Origin: Alkalihalophilus marmarensis DSM 21297
GTDB taxonomy: Bacteria; Bacillota; Bacilli; Bacillales; Bacillaceae_D
Direction of reading: 5' to 3'
Assembly: GCF_000474275.2 (NCBI RefSeq)
Contig: NZ_ATAE01000033.1
Coordinates: forward strand, 1-49,864
Length of the DNA: 49,864 bases
The notes beneath the pieces are model-generated. The model was not told where the DNA came from, did not search any database, and saw nothing but the letters and a program-made list of their open reading frames with translations. Shown here in pieces: positions 1 through 8,312 of this stretch. Numbering within the stretch: the first letter of the stretch is position 1; every line of letters begins with the position of its first letter. A program made the position numbers and the translations under genes.

Positions 1-67
1 TGGTTTAAAAGCTATTAAACATTAAGTGTCTCAAAGAAGGGTTATAGCATAGTCTTCGCTACTGAAA

Positions 68-217
68 TATGCTTCGCTTTCCGCGGTGAGCTGCTGAGCT
101 TCCTCGGGCTTGTGCCCTGCGGGATATGCGTGACCAGGGAGATCCCACAGGAGCAAAAAGCGACGAGGAAGCTCCCGGACCGCCCGCGGAAAGCGAGCAC
201 CTGCAGCGGAAATCAAC
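68..217 (-). repeat. Dispersed palindromic repeat, family 1, long copy
   Basis: Read on the minus strand it begins GTTGATTTCCGCTGCAGG and continues with CGCTTTCCGCGGGCGG, a CCTCGTCGCT block, GCTCCTGTGGG and a GGTCACGC/CCCGCAGG block. The same order of blocks occurs at 18577-18702 on the plus strand. The far end of this copy diverges from that at 18577 and instead ends in an inverted CCGCGGAAAGCG, so it can fold back on itself. I recognise the motif as a common intergenic repeat of Bacillaceae but do not know an official name. Confidence 0.75.
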
Positions 218-280
218 CACTATCGCAAGGTAAACTCATTCAGTTTGTGCGTGGCCAATAGTTATCCAAAAAAGCAAGGC

Positions 281-334
281 GAAGAGTAAGCTCCCGGACC
301 GCTGCCTGCAGAGGAGATCAACAACCACTGCAAA
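281..334 (-). repeat. Partial copy of repeat family 1
   Basis: On the minus strand this reads GTTGATCTCCTCTGCAGG, then a CGGTCCGGGAGCTTACTC block, matching the first third of the family 1 repeat, after which similarity is lost. It lies about 60 bases from the long copy in the same orientation, so it looks like a decayed second insertion or a truncated duplication. Confidence 0.6.
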
Positions 335-378
335 GAGGACTTTTTCATTCGTTTCCTTAATTGTGGCGTTCTTGCACA

Positions 379-419
379 AAAAAGACGACTAGTTCAAACG
401 GTTTTGAACTAGTCGTTTT
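379..419 (-). terminator. Intrinsic terminator after mgtE
   Basis: A 14-bp perfect stem (385-398 with 403-416) and 4-base loop is followed on the minus strand by a run of six T. It lies about 40 bases beyond the mgtE stop. The other strand also has a T-rich tail, so it could work in both directions. Confidence 0.85.
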
Positions 420-456
420 CTTTATTTCAACATACATAATGATCTAATAATACTTT

Positions 457-1818
457 CTATAAATACTCTAGTAATGCTGTTGCGATGGAGAAGTAGATGA
501 GCAATCCTAATATGTCATTAACAGTTGTAATAAATGGACCAGATGCGATGGCTGGGTCGAGTTTCATCTTATTGATGATGAGAGGCACAATTGTACCAAT
601 AATTGTAGCGATGCTTAATGTAAGAAAGATAGAGATACCAACTATGAATGCAAGCATCATATTACCGTGCATCACTGTCACAATCCCTGCGATAACAAGC
701 ATACAGATGAACCCAAGCATCAAACCTGTCCCAAGTTCACGCTTTAACATCTTCCAGACACCATCTCGCTCAACAGTGCCAAGCGCTAGACCACGAACCG
801 CTACAGCAAGTGACTGTGTACCAGTATTGCCCGCAGAGTCCATTAACAGCGGGATAAAGGCAGCCAACAGAACAATCGCTTCTAATGTTTCTTCAAACTG
901 GCCGATCACTTCAGCCGTAATAAGTCCAAAAAACATCAATAAAATGATCCAAGGTGCGCGCTTTTTAGCTGCTTGAAAAGAAGACACATCCACATCTGTC
1001 GCTCCTTTAGATGCAGAAAATTCTCCTAAGTCCTCCGTCGCTTCCTCTTCTAAAATATCGATGATGTCATCGACTGTAACAATTCCGACCAGCTTTCCTT
1101 CACTTGAAATAACAGGTGCTGCCAAGAAGTCGTATTTCTTTATTAAACGAGCCACATCCTCTTGGTCAGTTTTAGCCGAAACAGAAACAACCTCCCGGCT
1201 CATCACATCCTGTACTAAATCTGTCTCCTCAGAAGTAATTAAATCTCTTAAAGAAACAACGCCGACAAGCTTCTCGCGTTCATCTACTACATATAAATAG
1301 TAGATCGTCTCCGCATCAGGTGCTTCTTTTCTAAGCCTTCCAATTACTTCAGCTACCGTTTCTACAGCAGAGACGCGGATAAATTCTTTTGTCATAATTG
1401 CTCCGGCAGTTTCAGGCTCATAGGATAATAATTCGCGGACTTCACTTGCTTCTGATTCTTCCATTGAATTCAAAATCGCTGTTACTTCCCTTTCACTTAA
1501 AAATGATAAGAAAGTTACCACATCATCGGCATACATATCATTTAACATCGCTGATCCGTAAGTCGGATCAAGCTCTTTAAACACATACATCTGCTCTTTC
1601 TTTTCAAGTCCTTCAAATACTTCGGCAAATTCATTCGGAGATAGGAATTGATACACTTTTTGGCGCGCTTCAATTGCTAGCTCAATGAATATATCCGCTT
1701 GATCTGTTGGGTGGAGTGCAAGAAACCACTCACGAAACTGCTCAACATCTCCACTTTTTAATAGATCATATATTTGCTTTGCATACGTCATTCTCTTTTG
1801 TTCGTTTAATTTCACCAT
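457..1818 (-). CDS. mgtE: Magnesium transporter MgtE
   Basis: Mg2+ channel/transporter of the inner membrane, 453 residues, the usual length. The order of parts is standard: an acidic superhelical N-domain (about 1-130), two CBS domains (about 135-260) that sense cytosolic Mg2+, a connecting helix, and five membrane helices (about 290-453) including the PLLMDSAGNTGTQ segment that lines the pore in the family. The ATG start has GGGGGAC seven bases upstream. The gene is transcribed alone, with its own promoter, an M-box riboswitch with terminator in the leader, and a hairpin terminator behind it, so expression should rise when Mg2+ is low. Call is secure. Confidence 0.96.
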   Translation of the reverse strand: MVKLNEQKRMTYAKQIYDLLKSGDVEQFREWFLALHPTDQADIFIELAIEARQKVYQFLSPNEFAEVFEGLEKKEQMYVFKELDPTYGSAMLNDMYADDVVTFLSFLSEREVTAILNSMEESEASEVRELLSYEPETAGAIMTKEFIRVSAVETVAEVIGRLRKEAPDAETIYYLYVVDEREKLVGVVSLRDLITSEETDLVQDVMSREVVSVSAKTDQEDVARLIKKYDFLAAPVISSEGKLVGIVTVDDIIDILEEEATEDLGEFSASKGATDVDVSSFQAAKKRAPWIILLMFFGLITAEVIGQFEETLEAIVLLAAFIPLLMDSAGNTGTQSLAVAVRGLALGTVERDGVWKMLKRELGTGLMLGFICMLVIAGIVTVMHGNMMLAFIVGISIFLTLSIATIIGTIVPLIINKMKLDPAIASGPFITTVNDILGLLIYFSIATALLEYL

Positions 1819-1985
1819 GTTGTAGTCCCCCTATTATGGGACCCACTTCCCTTTTCACCCATGAGGGGGGAAATGGATCATCTTGATTCGTTTCATTGCT
1901 TGATTTTACTGTTATGACTGATTGCTTTATCCTACTATCCATTTTCGCACCACCTCACTTTTCTATTCCTTTAAAAAGGGAAAAT

Positions 1986-2018
1986 AAAACAAAAAGCACC
2001 TCCTACGAAAGAAGATGC
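1986..2018 (-). terminator. M-box expression-platform terminator
   Basis: On the minus strand GCATCTTC pairs with the downstream GGAGGTGC around a short loop and is followed by TTTTTGTTTT. It lies between the M-box aptamer and mgtE and fits the Mg2+-dependent premature termination known for this class. Confidence 0.8.
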
Positions 2019-2059
2019 CAATACTAAATAACAGATATCAATTACTTGATGATCAATAT

Positions 2060-2238
2060 TATCGAAATCCTCCATTCGTAGAGCTTTAGCACTGTGCGGC
2101 ATAGGAATCTCATTCCAGCTACATTAAAAACCACCTTATGTCGATGGTTCCTGTTGACCCATTGGCGTCTTTGGACGTTTTTGGGCAGCAGCGTATCTCC
2201 AGCACAGGAGCCTCACCTAACGAGGAACTATTTAATTA
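2060..2238 (-). promoter_or_regulatory. M-box (ykoK) magnesium riboswitch
   Basis: The minus strand carries the hallmark conserved blocks in order: GTTAGGTGAGGCTCCTGTG, GGAGATACGCTGCTGCC, CGTCCAAAGACGCCAATGGG, TCAACAGGAACCATCGACA, TAAGGTG, and the 3-prime AGTGCTAAAGCTCTACGAA segment followed by TGGAGGA. This is the M-box consensus almost base for base. Mg2+ binding folds the aptamer and releases the terminator at 1986-2018, shutting off mgtE. The plus-strand open frame across this region is not a gene. Confidence 0.95.
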
Positions 2239-2246
2239 CAACGAAG

Positions 2247-2275
2247 ACTTTACAGGACATAAGATATTCTGTCAA
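2247..2275 (-). promoter_or_regulatory. Sigma-A promoter of mgtE
   Basis: On the minus strand TTGACA (2275-2270), a 17-base spacer and TAAAGT (2252-2247) stand directly upstream of the M-box, placing the start of transcription near 2240. It sits between the arsA stop and the riboswitch. Confidence 0.75.
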
Positions 2276-2293
2276 TACATCGAATCTAATTTT

Positions 2294-4069
2294 CTATAAA
2301 GAAGTTAGCTGCTTTCTTCCCTTAATGGCTTCAGCCTGCCAAGGAATAACCACGGTTTGTTTTGTATGAGTGGTCATAACTTCATTGATCCATTTTATCT
2401 CACTTTGTGCTCGCTCAGATAAAATTGGGTCAATTGTATTCGTGCCAGCAAAACTTTGGTTAATCACCCACCAGCTCGGTGTAATGTCAGCGCGAATAAG
2501 ATCCTCTTGCAGCCTTGATGCCTCAAATACCGGCGTGGCTTCTGGCAAGGTGACGACAAGTACATCTGTCTCTTTTGGATTTCGCAGTCTTGGAAGTAAC
2601 TTCTTTACCGATTCAGGCACTTCCCCTGTACTTCGTTCCATTTCCTTATGATAGGAATGTGCAGCATCTAGCAAGAGGAGCGTGTGGCCGGTTGGTGCCG
2701 TATCAATGACAACAAACGCATCATCGGCTTGTTCCACTACATCAGCAAATGCTCTAAAGACAGCAATTTCTTCTGTACATGGCGAGTTTAAATCTTCCTC
2801 TAAATAGGCAAGTCCATTTTCATCTAAATGTTCACTAGATGCAGACAACACTTCCTGTTTATACGCCTCTACTTCGGCTTTCGGGTCAATTCGGCTGATC
2901 GTAATAAGCTGATCCTCTTTTTCAGAGAATAAATCACTTACATGCGCAGCCGGATCTGTAGTTGTTAATTTCACTTTATGCCCTTTGTTTGCAAGGCCTG
3001 CTGCAACGGCCGCAGCGACCGTCGTTTTACCGACTCCCCCTTTTCCCATTGTTAAGATAACTCCTTGCTCTTTTTTCGCAAGGTCATTAATCAGGACAGA
3101 AAGAGAATCAGCCTGAACGTCTGAACGAGGCACCAATCGCGCATTGCTTTTAGGCAGCTCCTTAAAAAGAGAGCGCAGCGACTCTATTCCCGTCAGCTGA
3201 TAAGGGACATACGGCAGCTCATATTGCTTTGTTTCTTGTAATTTTGCAGGCATTGATTGCAATGCTTTTTCTTGGCGCTTATAAAAAGCAGTTGATGTCA
3301 GATCCTCATTTACATAGGATTGCATTTTCCCATTTATAAGCAGCCATTGATTAACAAGGCCGAGCTCCTTCAGCTCTCCTGATGCACGGTCTGCCTCTTT
3401 AAGTGTAGACGGTTCTGGTCTTGCCACTAAAATAAGTGTTGTTTTCGCTGCATCTGACAGGGCTTTAACTGTATGGTCATAAAGTGCCTTCTTCTCAGCT
3501 AACCCTGATAATGGACCAAGACATGAAGCTCCATGAGTGCTCGTATCTAAAAAGCCAGACCAAGCAGTTGGCAGCTGTAAGAGACGAAGGGTATGTCCGG
3601 TCGGTGCCGTATCAAAAACAATATGATCATACTCATTTGTTCGTTCCGGATTTGTCAGGATCGTAGCAAATTCATCAAATGCGGCAATTTCTACAGTACA
3701 TGCACCCGATAACTGCTCTTCCATTTGAGCAATCACTGGTGCTGGCAGCTTATCTCGAAACGGCCCAATCATTTTATTTCGATAAGCAGCAGCTGCTTCC
3801 TCGGGATCTAAGTTAATCGCTGTAACGTTAGGAAGTTCATCGATTTTCGTTTCGTGATAGCCAATTTCCTGTTCAAAGACATCTTGCAGATTAGAGGCAG
3901 GATCTGTACTAACCAAGAGCACTTTCTTCCCCTGATCAGCTAAGGCAACAGCTGTCGCACAAGCTGTAGAAGTCTTCCCCACTCCCCCTTTACCTGTAAA
4001 AAATAAATAAGGAGTCAGCTCTTCTTTTACTGGGTTAAATCGACGAGAGGTTGATTGAAATTGTGTCAT
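2294..4069 (-). CDS. arsA: Arsenical pump-driving ATPase ArsA
   Basis: Cytosolic ATPase that energises ArsB for arsenite/antimonite export. The 591 residues form two homologous halves, each with a deviant Walker A: TGKGGVGKTS at about 25-34 and MGKGGVGKTT at about 341-350. The three metal-binding cysteines of the family are present at C124 (ACTVEIAAFDEF), C183 (ASCLGPLSG) and C431 (CTEEIAVFRAF), and each half has DTAPTGHT. It is the last gene of the ars operon; its ATG touches the arsD stop, implying translational coupling. The intact cysteines indicate a working As(III)/Sb(III)-stimulated enzyme. Confidence 0.96.
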   Translation of the reverse strand: MTQFQSTSRRFNPVKEELTPYLFFTGKGGVGKTSTACATAVALADQGKKVLLVSTDPASNLQDVFEQEIGYHETKIDELPNVTAINLDPEEAAAAYRNKMIGPFRDKLPAPVIAQMEEQLSGACTVEIAAFDEFATILTNPERTNEYDHIVFDTAPTGHTLRLLQLPTAWSGFLDTSTHGASCLGPLSGLAEKKALYDHTVKALSDAAKTTLILVARPEPSTLKEADRASGELKELGLVNQWLLINGKMQSYVNEDLTSTAFYKRQEKALQSMPAKLQETKQYELPYVPYQLTGIESLRSLFKELPKSNARLVPRSDVQADSLSVLINDLAKKEQGVILTMGKGGVGKTTVAAAVAAGLANKGHKVKLTTTDPAAHVSDLFSEKEDQLITISRIDPKAEVEAYKQEVLSASSEHLDENGLAYLEEDLNSPCTEEIAVFRAFADVVEQADDAFVVIDTAPTGHTLLLLDAAHSYHKEMERSTGEVPESVKKLLPRLRNPKETDVLVVTLPEATPVFEASRLQEDLIRADITPSWWVINQSFAGTNTIDPILSERAQSEIKWINEVMTTHTKQTVVIPWQAEAIKGRKQLTSL

Positions 4070-4425
4070 TATAATAACTCAATTCCTTTCATTTTTTTAG
4101 GTTCTTTGGTCAGCTCTTGCACGCTTATTCCAGTCCATTTTGCCAGCTGCTCGTTAGTAGGATACTTACCTGTTAATTCAACTTTATCATTAACAACGAC
4201 AACAGGAAGAGCCTCCGTTCCTTTATCATTAAGAAGCTGATTTACATTTTTCTCATCAATAAAAGCTTGCGGTTCACTTCCTAGGTTATAGCGGGCAACA
4301 TCTGCTCCCTTTTTTTCCAGCATAAAAAGTGCGGTTGCAATTCTTGTTAACTCAGGATCTACACTTGGTCCACATACTCCGGTTGGACAACATAGTGCAG
4401 GGTCATAAATTCGAATCTTAGCCAT
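4069..4425 (-). CDS. arsD: Arsenic metallochaperone ArsD
   Basis: Small protein (118 residues from the chosen start) that passes As(III) to ArsA and has weak repressor activity in some species. The N-terminal CCPTGVCG motif holds the three cysteines (equivalent to C12, C13, C18 of plasmid ArsD) required for metal transfer. The extra C-terminal Cys pairs of the E. coli plasmid protein are absent. The start at 4425 (MAKIRIYDP) is preferred because AGGAGAT lies eight to nine bases upstream; the earlier in-frame start at 4449 has the ribosome site inside the gene. It sits between arsC and arsA, as in other ars operons that pair arsD with arsA. Confidence 0.93.
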   Translation of the reverse strand: MAKIRIYDPALCCPTGVCGPSVDPELTRIATALFMLEKKGADVARYNLGSEPQAFIDEKNVNQLLNDKGTEALPVVVVNDKVELTGKYPTNEQLAKWTGISVQELTKEPKKMKGIELL

Positions 4426-4495
4426 TACAGTCATCTCCTTTATTCTCATGTGTAGGAAAAGGGTCAGACCATTTCAGTCGACCCTTCTAACTTGT

Positions 4496-4915
4496 TTATT
4501 TACCTGTTTCAGCGAATGTTTTAATACGGTCGCCAATTTCATCACGAACACGTTGGAAGAATGCCCATTTTTCTTCTTCTGTTCCTTCTGCTTTTGCAGG
4601 GTCATCAAAGCCCCAATGTACACGCTCTTTATTTGGCGGTGTAGCCGGACAAACGTCTGCTGCATGACCGCATAATGTCACTACAAGGTCTGCTTTCTTT
4701 AAGATCTCTTGATCAATCGTATCAGATGTTTGATTTGTAATGTCCACATCTACTTCTTTCATCGCCTTCACTGCATTTGGATTGACGCCATGTGCTTCAA
4801 TTCCAGCTGAGTACACTTCATATTTATCACTAAGGTAATGCTTTCCCCAGCCTTCTGCCATTTGGCTGCGGCAAGAGTTTCCTGTACATAAGAAGTAAAT
4901 AATTGGTTTTGACAT
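4496..4915 (-). CDS. arsC: Thioredoxin-coupled arsenate reductase ArsC
   Basis: Reduces arsenate to arsenite for export by ArsB. The 139 residues have the low-molecular-weight phosphatase fold with the P-loop CTGNSCRS starting at C10, and the relay cysteines C82 and C89 in LCGHAADVC; these numbers match Staphylococcus plasmid pI258 ArsC exactly, so the electron donor is predicted to be thioredoxin, not glutaredoxin. It lies between arsB and arsD in one operon. Confidence 0.96.
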   Translation of the reverse strand: MSKPIIYFLCTGNSCRSQMAEGWGKHYLSDKYEVYSAGIEAHGVNPNAVKAMKEVDVDITNQTSDTIDQEILKKADLVVTLCGHAADVCPATPPNKERVHWGFDDPAKAEGTEEEKWAFFQRVRDEIGDRIKTFAETGK

Positions 4916-4965
4916 GTTTAAAACCCCTTTGTTTATAGTAGTAGTAATGTATGTGCAGCTTTACG

Positions 4966-6276
4966 CTACAAGATAATAATTAGCCAGAGGTATAGTCCGA
5001 CTAAGGTAATAAATAGTGTTGGCACAGTTAAGATAATACCGACTTTAAAGTAGTAGCCCCATGAAATCTTCATTCCTTTTTTCGAAAGGACATGCAGCCA
5101 TAGCAGTGTCGCAAGGGAGCCTATCGGCGTAATTTTAGGACCTAAATCAGAACCGATCACATTAGCATAGATTAATGCCTCACGCATGATACCTGTTGTA
5201 TTCGTGTCTGCAATTGCCAAAGCATTGATCATCACCGTCGGCATATTATTCATAATCGATGAAAGAATGGCCGCGATAAAGCCCATCGAGATCGTTCCAA
5301 CAAATAATCCTTGATCAGCTGTCATTTGGATAAATCCAGCTAGAACATCTGTTAATCCAACATTTCGTAAGCTGTATACAACGACATACATACCGATGGA
5401 GAAAACAACGATCGCCCACGGAGCACCTTTTATTATGCCTGCTGAGCTTAAACTTGGGTTGTCTGCACTCATGATCCGGAAAATAATATAGAAAATAATG
5501 GCGATCGGCATAGCTACAAATGAGACTGGCAAGTGAATAAATTCACTTACGAAGTACCCAATTAAAAGGACAGCCAAGATATACCATGAAAGCTTAAACA
5601 GCTTCTGATCTTTAATTGCTTCAACAGGCGCCTTTAATTGAGACATATCATATTTTAGTGGAATGTCTTTTCTAAAGAATAGATACAATACAAGAATACT
5701 TGCCCCAAGTGCAAAGAAGTTCGGCACAATCATTCTTGTTGCATATTCAACAAATCCAATTCCGAAAAAGTCAGCAGATACAATATTAACGAGGTTACTT
5801 ACAAGCAGCGGCAAACTTGTCGTATCTGCGATAAATCCGCTTGCCATAATAAATGGAAGCACCATCGCTTCTTTAAAACGCAGCGCCCTGACCATCGCTA
5901 ATACGATGGGTGTTAAAATTAAGGCAGCACCGTCATTTGCAAACAATGCGGCAACAACTGCTCCTAGTAATGAGACATATATGAACATTTTCAAACCATT
6001 ACCATTTGCAAACCTGGCCATATGTAAGGCCGACCATTCAAAGAAACCAATTTCGTCTAATATTAATGAAATGATAATAATGGCAACGAATGTTAATGTT
6101 GCATTCCACACAATTCCTGTTACCGTCACGACATCGCCAAAATCAACCACTCCAACGATTAAAGCTAAGATCGCTCCAATTGTTGCTGACCAGCCGATAG
6201 ACAAACCTTTCGGCTGCCAGATGACGAGAACAAGCGTGAACAGGAAAATCAGTGATGCTACTATCACAGATGTCAT
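4966..6276 (-). CDS. arsB: Arsenite efflux permease ArsB
   Basis: Integral membrane protein with 11-12 hydrophobic helices, about 436 residues, of the ArsB/NhaD family (ion transporter superfamily). It has the [14 protein letters not shown] segment and the [13 protein letters not shown] segment typical of ArsB. It exports As(OH)3, and with ArsA present it can work as an ATP-driven pump. The start at ATG 6276 (MTSVIVASL) is chosen because GGGGG lies five bases before it; the GTG at 6288 overlaps that ribosome site. It follows arsR by about 35 bases. Confidence 0.94.
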   Translation of the reverse strand: MTSVIVASLIFLFTLVLVIWQPKGLSIGWSATIGAILALIVGVVDFGDVVTVTGIVWNATLTFVAIIIISLILDEIGFFEWSALHMARFANGNGLKMFIYVSLLGAVVAALFANDGAALILTPIVLAMVRALRFKEAMVLPFIMASGFIADTTSLPLLVSNLVNIVSADFFGIGFVEYATRMIVPNFFALGASILVLYLFFRKDIPLKYDMSQLKAPVEAIKDQKLFKLSWYILAVLLIGYFVSEFIHLPVSFVAMPIAIIFYIIFRIMSADNPSLSSAGIIKGAPWAIVVFSIGMYVVVYSLRNVGLTDVLAGFIQMTADQGLFVGTISMGFIAAILSSIMNNMPTVMINALAIADTNTTGIMREALIYANVIGSDLGPKITPIGSLATLLWLHVLSKKGMKISWGYYFKVGIILTVPTLFITLVGLYLWLIIIL

Positions 6277-6310
6277 TGTTTCCCCCACTCTCTTTTTTTT
6301 CTATTACTTT

Positions 6311-6661
6311 TTAATCACAACACACTCGTAACCCGCGTTGTTCTAGTTCAATTAATTTAACCTGCTGACTAGGCAGGTGTTGTAGTAAACTTTTGACCAT
6401 AGGGTACGCCAAGTGGTCAGGGTTTACCCTAAAGAAAATCCATTGGCCGCGTCTTTCTTCCACAACGAGCCCTACATCCCTTAATTTTCGTAAATGCTGG
6501 CTCACTGAAGGCTGACTCATGTTAAATAGTTCGACAAATTCACATACACAGCATTCATCTTCTTCCATAAGCGCCATCATCGAAAGACGTGTTTTATCTC
6601 CTAAAAGCTTAAGAACTTTAGCAGCTTCTTCTATTTCCACTTGAGATTTTGTTTCCTCCAT
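6311..6661 (-). CDS. arsR: ArsR-family arsenic-responsive repressor
   Basis: A 116-residue winged-helix repressor of the SmtB/ArsR family. The metal site is ECCVCEF (C37, C38, C40) at the start of the recognition region, the type-1 As(III) site; a second CC pair ends the protein (C114, C115). The recognition helix is SQPSVSQHLRKLRDVG. First gene of arsR-B-C-D-A, so it controls its own operon through the palindrome at 6694-6715. Confidence 0.93.
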   Translation of the reverse strand: MEETKSQVEIEEAAKVLKLLGDKTRLSMMALMEEDECCVCEFVELFNMSQPSVSQHLRKLRDVGLVVEERRGQWIFFRVNPDHLAYPMVKSLLQHLPSQQVKLIELEQRGLRVCCD

Positions 6662-6691
6662 ATCTCTCAGCCCTTTCTTAAGTACAAAGTT

Positions 6692-6720
6692 AGTATATAA
6701 GCATATACTTATATACGCAA
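6692..6720 (-). promoter_or_regulatory. ars operon promoter with ArsR operator
   Basis: On the minus strand TTGCGT (6720-6715), a 17-base spacer and TATACT (6697-6692) form a promoter. An 8-bp inverted repeat, TATATAAG-CATATA-CTTATATA (6694-6715), fills the spacer and touches both boxes, so bound ArsR would block polymerase. The palindrome differs from the ATCAA-type boxes of the divergent gene. Confidence 0.75.
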
Positions 6721-6781
6721 GTGATAATCATATTCTTTACATTAACTTAACATACATTCAGTATAGATGAAAAATTATTAT

Positions 6782-6797
6782 ATCAACTTTTTTTGAT
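6782..6797. promoter_or_regulatory. Operator-like box 1 for the second ArsR
   Basis: ATCAA-N6-TTGAT inverted repeat, perfect 5-bp arms, about 85 bases upstream of the second ArsR gene. One of four related boxes around that gene and the permease. Confidence 0.55.
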
Positions 6798-6841
6798 TTA
6801 TTGGTTGCATTTAGTGAAATTAGGTAGTAACATACAAATAA

Positions 6842-6857
6842 ATCAATTTATTCTGAT
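6842..6857. promoter_or_regulatory. Operator-like box 2 for the second ArsR
   Basis: ATCAA-N6-CTGAT, one mismatch from the box at 6782 and with the same TTTATT spacer as the box at 7236. It lies 24 bases before the start codon, in a position to block transcription. Confidence 0.55.
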
Positions 6858-6880
6858 TTAATAATAAGGAGGCAAGAATC

Positions 6881-7204
6881 ATGAAGTTAACTATTCCCTT
6901 AGCTGCTTCTGTAGAAAAGCCAGACTTTACGTTGTATGAAAAGCAGTTCAAAGCATTAGCTGATCAAAAACGATTACATTTATTGTCTATTCTGTGCCAA
7001 CAAGGCGCTTCATGTGTATGTGATTTAACTGACATTCTTAATCTTACCCAATCTAAGCTGTCTTATCATTTAAAAATCTTACTTGATGCAGATATCATTA
7101 CAAAAGAGAAAAGAGGCACCTGGAATTATTACAGTATTAATTCAGATGTGATCAATCATTTATTATCAGAAGAGTTATGCTGCTTGCTCCGCCCAGCTGA
7201 ATAA
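6881..7204 (+). CDS. Second ArsR-family repressor
   Basis: A 107-residue SmtB/ArsR winged-helix protein with SCVCDL (C45, C47) and C39 near the recognition helix TQSKLSYHLKILLDAD, and a CC pair at 100-101. The CVCDL motif indicates a soft-metal or As(III)/organoarsenical sensor. GGAGG stands ahead of the ATG. It is divergent from the first arsR and is followed after about 100 bases by the permease gene. Its likely sites are the ATCAA-N6/7-TTGAT repeats in front of both genes. The protein is only distantly similar to the first ArsR, so the two probably do not cross-bind. Confidence 0.88.
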   Translation: MKLTIPLAASVEKPDFTLYEKQFKALADQKRLHLLSILCQQGASCVCDLTDILNLTQSKLSYHLKILLDADIITKEKRGTWNYYSINSDVINHLLSEELCCLLRPAE

Positions 7205-7235
7205 TATTATTAGCTGGGACTACTAATTACAGTTT

Positions 7236-7286
7236 ACATCAATTTATTTTGATGTATCATAGCCTATTAATCAAAAAAAAATTGAT
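7236..7286. promoter_or_regulatory. Paired operator-like boxes before the permease
   Basis: ACATCAA-TTTATT-TTGATGT (7236-7255) is a perfect 7-bp inverted repeat, and ATCAA-N7-TTGAT follows at 7270-7286. Both match the boxes upstream of the second ArsR gene, suggesting that the permease has its own ArsR-controlled promoter. Confidence 0.6.
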
Positions 7287-7303
7287 ATAAAAGAGGGGTT
7301 CAA

Positions 7304-8167
7304 ATGAAAGAAACAATGATCAGCTTTAGTATGATCGCTCTACAGTTAACAGTGTTGTTTATCGGTGTCTCATTTTTACTGAACTTCCTTCAATCCTACA
7401 TACCTTACGAACGAATTGAAAACAAACTCAAGCAGTCTCATCCTATTTTAGCAAGTGTCATCGCTTTATTTTTTGCTTTCCTTACACCATTCTGCTCATG
7501 TTCCACTATACCCGTCATTATTAATCTTCTAAAAAACAATGTCCGCTTCGGTGTAGTGATGGTTTTCTTATTTGCTTCCCCCGTACTTGACCCTACAATT
7601 CTCTCCATTATGACAGTCATTATGGGATGGAAAGTGACGATGATTTATATTCTTATTACATCGTCCCTCTCATTAATCATTGGACTGTTGCTAGAAAAGC
7701 TGGGGTGTGAACGTTATGTCAAACAAGTGATGATGAGTGGATATGAACAATCGAATAAGGCGTTTTCCTTTAAAGCTGCTTGGCTAGAGACATGGCAGTT
7801 AATGAAAACCGTTTATCCGTATTTATTAATTGGTGCGGCTATCGGAGCTGTCATACATGGTCTGGTGCCAGCTGAATTTATCAGCAACTATTTCGGCGGC
7901 GATGCTTGGTGGCTTATCCCACTTGCTGCAATAGTCGGCATCCCTTTATATATTAGACTCTCAAGTATGATTCCGCTCTCTCACATTCTTATCATGAATG
8001 GAATGGCAATCGGCCCTGTCATGGCAATGATGATCAGCTCTGCAGGTGCAAGCTTACCAGAACTTGTTTTACTAAAGTCCATATTTAAAAAGCAGCTTAT
8101 TATTGCTTTTGTCTTATCGGTGCTTAGTATGTCAACCATCTCAGGCTTTGTATTTTACTTTATATAG
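7304..8167 (+). CDS. DUF318/ArsP-type permease
   Basis: A 287-residue integral membrane protein with about eight helices of the UPF0718/DUF318 permease family. The family signature FLTPFCSCSTIPV (C64 and C66) is intact and a second half repeat holds the GIPLYIRLSSMIPLSH segment. Family members include ArsP, which exports trivalent organoarsenicals; others have unknown substrates. Pairing with an ArsR sensor and the Cys-Cys peptide just downstream makes a metalloid substrate likely, but methylarsenite versus another soft metal cannot be decided. GAGGGG precedes the ATG. Confidence 0.85.
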   Translation: MKETMISFSMIALQLTVLFIGVSFLLNFLQSYIPYERIENKLKQSHPILASVIALFFAFLTPFCSCSTIPVIINLLKNNVRFGVVMVFLFASPVLDPTILSIMTVIMGWKVTMIYILITSSLSLIIGLLLEKLGCERYVKQVMMSGYEQSNKAFSFKAAWLETWQLMKTVYPYLLIGAAIGAVIHGLVPAEFISNYFGGDAWWLIPLAAIVGIPLYIRLSSMIPLSHILIMNGMAIGPVMAMMISSAGASLPELVLLKSIFKKQLIIAFVLSVLSMSTISGFVFYFI

Positions 8168-8178
8168 GGGGTGATCTT

Positions 8179-8283
8179 ATGTGGAAAAAAATATTGAAGT
8201 CAATCCGTCAGCAGCCAACTAAACCATCCTCTTGCTGTAAGATTGACATTAAGGAAGTAAGTCAGCAGCCTAAAGAAAAATAG
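8179..8283 (+). CDS. Tiny Cys-Cys putative metal-binding peptide
   Basis: A 34-residue open frame starting 11 bases after the permease stop, with GGGGGTGA upstream of the ATG. It is basic, with an N-terminal amphipathic stretch (MWKKILKSIRQQ), a central SSCCKIDIKEV and a charged tail. The vicinal cysteines followed by alternating I/D/I suggest a soft-metal site. I believe it resembles the short LDCC-motif proteins that NCBI names beside such permeases, but I cannot verify that by search. Position and spacing indicate co-transcription with the ArsR2-permease unit. Confidence 0.7.
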   Translation: MWKKILKSIRQQPTKPSSCCKIDIKEVSQQPKEK

Positions 8284-8312
8284 AAAGCGGCCAAACGCCG
8301 CTTTCTATTATT
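8282..8312. terminator. Bidirectional hairpin terminator
   Basis: A perfect 10-bp stem (8282-8291 with 8297-8306) with a 5-base loop, starting inside the stop codon of the peptide gene and ending just before the stop of the convergent MBL gene. It separates the two convergent units. Confidence 0.75.

Larger units (their letters stand above)
1..456. other. Gene-free left edge with dispersed repeats and a terminator
   Basis: No credible gene is seen in this stretch. It contains one nearly complete and one partial copy of a GC-rich palindromic repeat (68-217 and 281-334) and a strong hairpin terminator that serves mgtE (379-419). Short open frames here are by-products of the repeat. Confidence 0.7.

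Noticed and set aside
31-216. Minus-strand open frame of 61 codons at the left edge
   Set aside because: It coincides with the family 1 palindromic repeat, which is GC-rich and open by composition.
2094-2369. Plus-strand open frame of 91 codons upstream of mgtE
   Set aside because: It lies over the M-box riboswitch on the other strand; every conserved base belongs to the RNA, and there is no ribosome site.
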